The translations under genes were made by a program, and so were the position numbers. DNA of 9,918 nucleotides from Gammaproteobacteria bacterium (GTDB lineage: Bacteria > Pseudomonadota > Gammaproteobacteria > Steroidobacterales > Woeseiaceae), in NCBI GenBank assembly GCA_030641695.1, contig DAOWGY010000182.1, positions 1 through 9,918 on the forward strand, given 5' to 3'. This document shows, in pieces, positions 5,119 through 9,918 of the stretch (position 1 is the first letter of the stretch; every line of letters starts with the position of its first letter). The notes under the pieces were generated by a model. That model ran no database searches and was not told the DNA's origin. It saw only the letters and a list, made by a program, of their open reading frames with translations.

Positions 5119-6336
5119 ATGAACAACTACATTGACCTCGAGTCGCGCTACTGCGCGCGCAACTATCATCCGCTTCCGGTCGTTCTCACGCGTGGCGAGG
5201 GCGCGTACGTCTGGGACGAGTCTGGCAAGAAGTACCTGGATATGATGAGCGCGTATTCCGCGGTCAGTCATGGTCACGCCAATCCGCGCCTCGTAAAGCT
5301 CGTGCAGGATCAGGTTGCAACACTCAATATCGTCTCCAGGGCGTTCCACACCGACAAGCTGGGTCCGTTCCTGGAGCGTGCCTGCCAGCTGACTGGACAG
5401 GACATGGGCCTGCCGATGAACACCGGAGCCGAAGCGGTTGAAACCGCGATCAAGGCAGCCCGCAAGTGGGCATACACGGTCAAGGGCGTTGCCGCGGACA
5501 AGGCGGAGATCATTGCCTGTAAGGGCAATTTCCATGGCCGAACAACCACGATCATCGCGTTTTCGGACGAGGCGCAATACAAGGCCGGCTTCGGACCGTA
5601 CGCGCCGGGCTTCAGCCTCGTGGAGTACGGCAACCTCGGCGCCCTCGAAGCCGCGATCAACGAAAACACGGCGGCGTTCCTCGTCGAACCGATCCAGGGC
5701 GAGGCTGGTATCGTCCTTCCACCACCGGGTTACCTCAAGGCGGCGGAAGAACTCTGCCGCAGGCGCAACGTGCTGCTGATCGCCGACGAGGTCCAAACCG
5801 GACTGGGCCGTACCGGTAAGCTGCTGGCCTGCGAGCACGAGGACGTGCACCCCGACGGTTTGATCCTTGGCAAGGCGCTGGGCGGAGGCATATTCCCGGT
5901 ATCCATGTTCCTCGCGAAAAAAGAAGTCATGGACGTATTTACGCCCGGCGACCACGGCAGTACGTTTGGCGGCAATCCACTGGCGGCCGCGATTGGCCTG
6001 GAGGCGCTCAACATCCTCGTCGAGGACGGCCTGGCGGAGCGCAGTGCGGAACTCGGTGACTACCTGATCGCGGCACTCGGTGAAATCGACAGTCCGCTGA
6101 TCAGGGACGTTCGCGGTTGCGGCCTGTTCATCGGCGTTGAAATCGATCCGGCCCTGGGCACCGCGAGAACCGCCTGCGAACTGCTGATGGAGCGAGGCCT
6201 GTTGAGCAAGGAAACTCATGAGACCGTCGTTCGTCTGGCCCCACCGCTCACGATCGCCAGGGAAGACATCGACTGGGCCGTAGAACAGATACGCGATGTA
6301 CTCACCGAGATGGACCGGCTACGACTCGCATCCTGA
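5119..6336 (+). CDS. rocD: Ornithine--oxo-acid aminotransferase
   Basis: Class III PLP-dependent transaminase that moves the delta-amino group of ornithine to 2-oxoglutarate, giving glutamate-5-semialdehyde and glutamate. The product cyclises to pyrroline-5-carboxylate, ProC's substrate. The protein is 405 aa, typical for the family. Ornithine-specific features: RNYHPLPVVLTRGEGAYVWD (14-33), DMMSAYSAVSHGHANP, and MNTGAEAVETAIKAARKW (100-117). Cofactor residues: Asp223 in ADEVQTGLGRTG and the Schiff-base Lys252 in GKALGGGIFPVS, then GSTFGGNPLA (280-289). The start at 5119 has CAGGA upstream and fits the family N-terminus, although the frame is open much further back. The AYSAV and NTGAEAVETA segments favour ornithine over acetylornithine or GABA substrates. 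The coiled-coil/HhH gene follows 23 bases later, probably on the same transcript. Confidence 0.95.
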   Translation: MNNYIDLESRYCARNYHPLPVVLTRGEGAYVWDESGKKYLDMMSAYSAVSHGHANPRLVKLVQDQVATLNIVSRAFHTDKLGPFLERACQLTGQDMGLPMNTGAEAVETAIKAARKWAYTVKGVAADKAEIIACKGNFHGRTTTIIAFSDEAQYKAGFGPYAPGFSLVEYGNLGALEAAINENTAAFLVEPIQGEAGIVLPPPGYLKAAEELCRRRNVLLIADEVQTGLGRTGKLLACEHEDVHPDGLILGKALGGGIFPVSMFLAKKEVMDVFTPGDHGSTFGGNPLAAAIGLEALNILVEDGLAERSAELGDYLIAALGEIDSPLIRDVRGCGLFIGVEIDPALGTARTACELLMERGLLSKETHETVVRLAPPLTIAREDIDWAVEQIRDVLTEMDRLRLAS

Positions 6337-6359
6337 GAATTCACTAAACGGAAAGCAGC

Positions 6360-7406
6360 ATGCCCGAAATTACCGTCATACACATCGCCATTCTTGCTGG
6401 CTCGGTTGCGGCCGGAGCGCTGATCGGCTGGATCGTACGAGGTTCGCGTTGCGCCCAGGAGAAAATTGCCGTCAACGAAGGCTGGCAACAGCAACTGGAA
6501 GCGCAGCGGTCCGAGCACCAGCGCTTGCTCGATCAGAACAAGAACCTCATGGAGCAGGTCAGTCAGATGCAGGCCTCGGGCACGGATGCAACAAACCGCG
6601 CACGTGAGCTGTCGGACGCTCTCAAGGAGGCTTTCGGGCGCCGTGACCAGTTGCAACGCGAACTAAAAGAGATTCGCAGCAATCTCGAGGTCGCAGTCAA
6701 ACAGCGCAATCGCTTGCATTCGGACATGCAAGATACGGAAGTTCGTGGCAGCGTGGCGCAGGCAGCATTAAAGGAAAAGGACGACAAGATTTTCCGCCTG
6801 AGCAGGGAATTGGAAGACTGGCAAAACCGGCTGCCGCCGCTGCTGGAACGATTTCGTGAACGCGATGAGGAAGCCGCTCGCCTCGAGGAGGAACTCGAAA
6901 GCGCACGAGAGCGCGTCGATGAACTCGAAAGCACTCTGGACTCCGAGGAGACTCGCGTCGAGCCCGTAGACCCCGACGCACTCGGCGACGAACTGGACGC
7001 GTCCAATGATCCCATGAACATGACCCAAACCGGCCTCGCCGACATCCTGGCCGAGGATGAGAACGACGATTCGGCACAAGCCGGGGAGAACGAGTCAGCC
7101 GCCGACGAATTCGATAGCGATGACTCAGAGCCGGACGAGATCGAAACGTCAGCCGTGGTTGCTGAACTAAATGATCATGAGTCCGGCAACGCACGCGACA
7201 ACCTGAAGCTGATCAAAGGCGTCGGCCCGGCAATCGAAAAAACGCTCAACGAACTCGGCATATTTCAATTCAACCAGATCGCCGAAATGAGTGAGTACGA
7301 AATCGACCGCGTGGCCAAGCGCCTCAAGGGCTTTCGCTCGCGCATCTACCGGGAAGACTGGATAGGCCAGGCGCGCGATCTGCAATTGCAGAAATCGGGC
7401 ACCTAG
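6360..7406 (+). CDS. Membrane-anchored coiled-coil protein with C-terminal helix-hairpin-helix domain
   Basis: I do not recognise a named gene. The 348-aa protein has four parts: one N-terminal membrane span (about 4-26, IHIAILAGSVAAGALIGWIV) followed by Arg, suggesting an inner-membrane anchor with a cytoplasmic body; a long Glu/Arg/Gln-rich coiled coil (about 30-198); a strongly acidic, disordered linker (about 200-265, e.g. AEDENDD, DSDDSEPDE); and a compact C-terminal domain (280-342) with LIKGVGPAIEKTLNELGIF and EDWIGQARDL. That last domain is the helix-hairpin-helix type seen at the ends of several unrelated bacterial proteins; it may bind DNA or act as a protein-interaction module. The layout recalls RmuC (anchor plus coiled coil) but lacks its nuclease domain. 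GGAAAG precedes the ATG. The stop is nine bases from the convergent FKBP stop, with no terminator visible. Confidence 0.82.
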   Translation: MPEITVIHIAILAGSVAAGALIGWIVRGSRCAQEKIAVNEGWQQQLEAQRSEHQRLLDQNKNLMEQVSQMQASGTDATNRARELSDALKEAFGRRDQLQRELKEIRSNLEVAVKQRNRLHSDMQDTEVRGSVAQAALKEKDDKIFRLSRELEDWQNRLPPLLERFRERDEEAARLEEELESARERVDELESTLDSEETRVEPVDPDALGDELDASNDPMNMTQTGLADILAEDENDDSAQAGENESAADEFDSDDSEPDEIETSAVVAELNDHESGNARDNLKLIKGVGPAIEKTLNELGIFQFNQIAEMSEYEIDRVAKRLKGFRSRIYREDWIGQARDLQLQKSGT

Positions 7407-7415
7407 CCGCAGACG

Positions 7416-7931
7416 CTAACTGCCATCATTCGGGCCCTTGAGGCCCATGAGCTCCACTTCAAAAATAAGCGTCGCGCCCGGCGGTATGACGCCGCCGGCA
7501 CCGCGGTCGCCGTAGGCCAGGTCCGGCGCGATCGTCAGCTCGCGCTTTTCGCCGATGAGCATGCCGACGACGCCCTCGTCCCAACCCTTGATGACACGTC
7601 CGGCTCCCACCGGAAATGGAAATTCCTGGCCGCGGTCGACGGAACTGTCGAACTTGTCTCCGCGGCCCTCCGCTGCACTTTCGTCATGCAGCCAACCCGT
7701 GTAATGCACGGACGCGATGTCGCCGGCGACGGCCGCCCGGCCATAGCCGTTCTTCAGTGTCTTCATTGTCAGTCCGGGCATGATCACTATCTCCTCGTCG
7801 ACAGGTGTGTTGGCTTCTGCACTGTCCGCGGCAGCTTGCGCCGTAGCAGCTTGCGGTTCCGTGCTTTCGGTCATGCAGCCTGCAACGAGCGCAGCCGCGA
7901 GCAATGCAATGAAAGTATTGCGCATAATCAT
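7416..7931 (-). CDS. FKBP-type peptidyl-prolyl cis-trans isomerase lipoprotein
   Basis: Envelope prolyl isomerase of 171 aa that helps proteins fold outside the cytoplasm. ATG at 7931 gives a lipoprotein signal: MIMRN, hydrophobic TFIALLAAALVAG, lipobox LVAGC with Cys19 (ATG at 7925 is an equally possible start). Residues 20-45 are an Ala/Glu/Thr linker. A single complete FKBP domain spans about 55-165, with VHYTGWLHD, the active-site strand KFDSSVDRGQEFPFPVGAGRVIKGWDEGV (split here at DRG / QEF for reading), EKRELTIAPDLAYGDRGAG and IPPGATLIFEVELMGL. It lacks the long dimerisation region of Mip/FkpA. It lies 35 bases after the msrB stop and is probably the last gene of the htpG-msrB operon. 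Confidence 0.92.
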   Translation of the reverse strand: MIMRNTFIALLAAALVAGCMTESTEPQAATAQAAADSAEANTPVDEEIVIMPGLTMKTLKNGYGRAAVAGDIASVHYTGWLHDESAAEGRGDKFDSSVDRGQEFPFPVGAGRVIKGWDEGVVGMLIGEKRELTIAPDLAYGDRGAGGVIPPGATLIFEVELMGLKGPNDGS

Positions 7932-7966
7932 GGTATTTCGCCTGTGTTTACTAATTGGGGGGGTCG

Positions 7967-8365
7967 TTATCGTTCGCCGTCCTCGAAATCGAGTGACGCC
8001 GAGTTGACGCAATAGCGCAGGCCTGTCGGCTGCGGGCCGTCTTCGAACACATGCCCGAGATGTGCGCCGCAGTTGCTGCACACGACTTCCTGCCGAATCA
8101 TACCGTGGCTCTTATCAGCGACCGTCTGCACGGCATCGCCGGCGAGCGGCAACCAGAAGCTCGGCCAGCCCGACCCGGAATCGTACTTGTGCTCGGAGCT
8201 GAATAGCTCGGCTGCGCAACACACGCAATGGTAGGTGCCGTCCGCCTTGTGATCGACGTATGCGCCCGTAAAGGCGCGCTCGGTCCCCTTGTCCTGGGTG
8301 ACCCGGTATTGCTCGTCGCTGAGTCTCGAGCGGAGTTCGCCGTCGTTGCGCTTGTCGTCTGCCAT
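7967..8365 (-). CDS. msrB: Peptide methionine-R-sulfoxide reductase MsrB
   Basis: Cytosolic repair enzyme that reduces the R-epimer of methionine sulfoxide in oxidised proteins, using thioredoxin. At 132 aa it is a typical single-domain MsrB with no MsrA fusion and no signal peptide. Seen: LSDEQYRVTQDKGTERAFTG, the zinc pairs Cys47/Cys50 (YHCVCC) and Cys96/Cys99 (CSNCGAHLGHVF), the substrate-site SGSGWPSFW (63-71), and the catalytic Cys119 in GLRYCVNSASL. SGSGWPSF has no cysteine, so recycling would not use the usual second cysteine there; Cys49, an extra cysteine between the zinc ligands, is worth noting. The ATG at 8365 is 11 bases after the htpG stop, with AAGG just upstream, so it is probably translated from the htpG message. 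Confidence 0.96.
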   Translation of the reverse strand: MADDKRNDGELRSRLSDEQYRVTQDKGTERAFTGAYVDHKADGTYHCVCCAAELFSSEHKYDSGSGWPSFWLPLAGDAVQTVADKSHGMIRQEVVCSNCGAHLGHVFEDGPQPTGLRYCVNSASLDFEDGER

Positions 8366-8376
8366 AAGGCGCCTTT

Positions 8377-9918
8377 TTAGCCTGCGTCTCGTGCCGAATC
8401 AAGTTCCAGCAGCAAGCGATTAATGCGATTGACGTATTCCGCCGGATTTTCGAGCTGCGTACCTTCGGCGAGCAGCGCGTGATCGAGCACGATATGTGAC
8501 AAGGCGCTGAAGCGCCCGTCGTCGGCTTCGCTCGACAGGCGCTCGAGCAGCGGGTGCCCGATGTTCACCTCGAGTATCGGCTTGCTATCCGGCAATGACT
8601 GACCGCTCGCCTCGAGCATGCGTTTCAGGCTCGGATTCAGATCGCCCTCGCCGGCGACTACACAGGCCGGAGAGGCGACGAGACGGCGGCTAACATTGAC
8701 GCCTTCGATGCGATCCTTGAGGACCTGCTTGATCTTTTTCAACAGCGGCTTGTGTTCCTCGTTGATGACGTCCTGCGTAAGCGCTCCATCGCCTTCCGGC
8801 AGACTCAGGCCTTCCCGACCGACATCGGCAAGCGGCTTGCCGTCGTATTCGCCCAGACCGTCGACGAGCCAGGGATCGATACGATCGGTGAGCAACAGAA
8901 CTTCAATGCCTTTGTCGCATAGTTGTTCGAGGTGTGGGCTGGCTACAGCCGTCGCGTGGTTGTCCGCAAGCAAATAGTAGATCCGGTCCTGGCCTTCCTG
9001 CATTTCCGACGCATAGTCGTCCAGGGATCTGCCCTGATCGGCGTCGTTGCCGCGTGTGGTCGCGAACCGCAGCAGCTTCGCGAGCTTGTCCTTGTTGCCC
9101 GCATCCTCAACGAGACCTTCTTTCAGCACGGCGCCGAATTCACGCCAGAATCCACGGTAGTCGTCACCCTTATCCGTTGCCATTTTCGCAAGCATGTCCA
9201 GCACGCGTCGCGTCAGTGCGCCGCGCATGGCCTGGAGGTCGGGGTTTTGTTGCAACAACTCGCGAGACACGTTCAACGGCAAGTCGGACGAGTCGACGAC
9301 GCCTTTGACGAAGCGCAGGTAAAGCGGCAGAAACTGCTCGGCGTCGTCCATGATGAAGACGCGTTGTACATACAGCTTCAGACCACGCGGCGCATCACGA
9401 TTCCACAGGTCGAACGGCGCGTTTGCCGGCAGATAAAGGAGGCTCGTGTACTCGCGCTTACCCTCGACCTGGTTGTGGCTCCAACGCAGCGGATCGGCGA
9501 AGTCGTGCGACAGGTGCTTGTAGAATTCCTTGTATTCGTCATCGGAAATCTCCGCACGCGGGCGCGTCCACAAGGCCGTCGCCGAATTAATCCTATGTGC
9601 CTCAGCATCGTCTTCTTTGCCGATCATCGTGACCGGGAACGCGATATGGTCCGAATACTTGTGAATCACGTTCTCGAGGCGCATCGGCTCCGCGAACCCG
9701 GATTCCTCGTCTTTCAGATGCAGCGTGACTCGCGTACCACGGACGTCGATTGCTGCGCTCTCGACCGTGAACTCGCCCTGACCATCGGACTCCCAACGCA
9801 CACCCTCTTCCGCGGGCAGGCCGGCGCGCCGACTCTCGACGACGACCTGGTCGGCAACAATGAACGCCGAATAGAATCCGACACCAAACTGGCCGATCAG
9901 GCGCGCATCTTCCTTTTC
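8377..9918 (-). CDS. htpG: Molecular chaperone HtpG (Hsp90), N-terminus beyond window edge
   Basis: Cytosolic ATP-dependent Hsp90 that remodels late folding intermediates, often with DnaK. The window holds 513 residues of an expected ~630; the first ~110, including most of the ATP pocket, lie off the right edge. The visible part starts just before the ATP-lid motif LIGQFGVGFYSAFIVAD. It continues with KYSDHIAFPV at the end of the N domain, and the middle domain: EFYKHLSHDFADPLRWSHN, EGKREYTSLLYLPANAPFD, GLKLYVQRVFIMDDAEQFLP, and the catalytic-loop SSDLPLNVSRELLQQN with its Arg. GIEVLLLTDRIDPWLV and the C-terminal dimerisation helices (ILEVNIGHPLLERL, LLAEGTQLENP) follow. The C-terminus has no MEEVD, as expected in bacteria. 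It heads the htpG-msrB-FKBP run; its promoter is outside the window. Confidence 0.97.
   Translation of the reverse strand, partial: EKEDARLIGQFGVGFYSAFIVADQVVVESRRAGLPAEEGVRWESDGQGEFTVESAAIDVRGTRVTLHLKDEESGFAEPMRLENVIHKYSDHIAFPVTMIGKEDDAEAHRINSATALWTRPRAEISDDEYKEFYKHLSHDFADPLRWSHNQVEGKREYTSLLYLPANAPFDLWNRDAPRGLKLYVQRVFIMDDAEQFLPLYLRFVKGVVDSSDLPLNVSRELLQQNPDLQAMRGALTRRVLDMLAKMATDKGDDYRGFWREFGAVLKEGLVEDAGNKDKLAKLLRFATTRGNDADQGRSLDDYASEMQEGQDRIYYLLADNHATAVASPHLEQLCDKGIEVLLLTDRIDPWLVDGLGEYDGKPLADVGREGLSLPEGDGALTQDVINEEHKPLLKKIKQVLKDRIEGVNVSRRLVASPACVVAGEGDLNPSLKRMLEASGQSLPDSKPILEVNIGHPLLERLSSEADDGRFSALSHIVLDHALLAEGTQLENPAEYVNRINRLLLELDSARDAG

Noticed and set aside
5116..6219. 367-aa open frame antisense to rocD
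   Set aside because: It mirrors a gene with clear catalytic motifs; its sequence has no recognisable domain, and long antisense frames are common in GC-rich coding DNA.
7932..8081. N-terminal extension of the FKBP gene to 221 aa
   Set aside because: It overlaps the end of msrB, is Arg-rich, and would bury the lipoprotein signal peptide that begins at 7931.

Overview
The window looks like chromosomal core DNA from a GC-rich gammaproteobacterium. The best clue is the block pilT (minus strand) diverging from yggS-proC-yggT, followed by a DUF167 remnant and a DUF4426 lipoprotein. As I recall, this order is close to the pilT/yggS/proC/yggT/metX/metW/DUF4426 neighbourhood of Pseudomonas and relatives. 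The proteins resemble Pseudomonas or E. coli families without being close copies, so a less-studied gammaproteobacterial lineage is likely. I cannot place it more finely. I see no tRNA, rRNA, CRISPR array, transposase or phage gene.

Layout: (1) 1-860, minus: the N-terminal ~83% of PilT, the type IV pilus retraction ATPase, running off the left edge. (2) 861-943: short divergent control region. (3) 944-3761, plus: a tight run of yggS (PLP homeostasis), proC (proline synthesis), yggT (membrane protein), a broken DUF167 gene, and a DUF4426 lipoprotein. metX and metW, expected between the last two by my recollection of Pseudomonas, are absent. (4) 3762-4278: a leader with two hairpins, the second a rho-independent terminator that stops just before the ribosome binding site of an HU-like DNA-binding protein, then that gene and a terminator shared with the gene opposite. 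(5) 4278-4934, minus: a small alpha/beta hydrolase whose last residues are encoded by a REP-like repeat. (6) 4935-7406, plus: a control region with a two-turn direct repeat, then rocD (ornithine aminotransferase) and a membrane-anchored coiled-coil protein ending in a helix-hairpin-helix domain. (7) 7416-9918, minus: htpG (N-terminus beyond the right edge), msrB and an FKBP-type prolyl isomerase lipoprotein, closely spaced and probably one operon.

How the genes fit together: RocD makes glutamate-5-semialdehyde, which cyclises to pyrroline-5-carboxylate, the substrate of ProC, so the window holds both steps of an ornithine-to-proline route, though in separate transcription units. RocD is PLP-dependent, and YggS helps control free PLP. 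The right-hand operon is a protein-maintenance set: a cytosolic Hsp90, a methionine sulfoxide repair enzyme and an envelope prolyl isomerase.

I do not see a clear new defence or mobile system. The points most worth a second look are the HU leader, the decayed DUF167/missing metXW junction, the membrane coiled-coil/HhH protein, and the repeat that has become the tail of the hydrolase.
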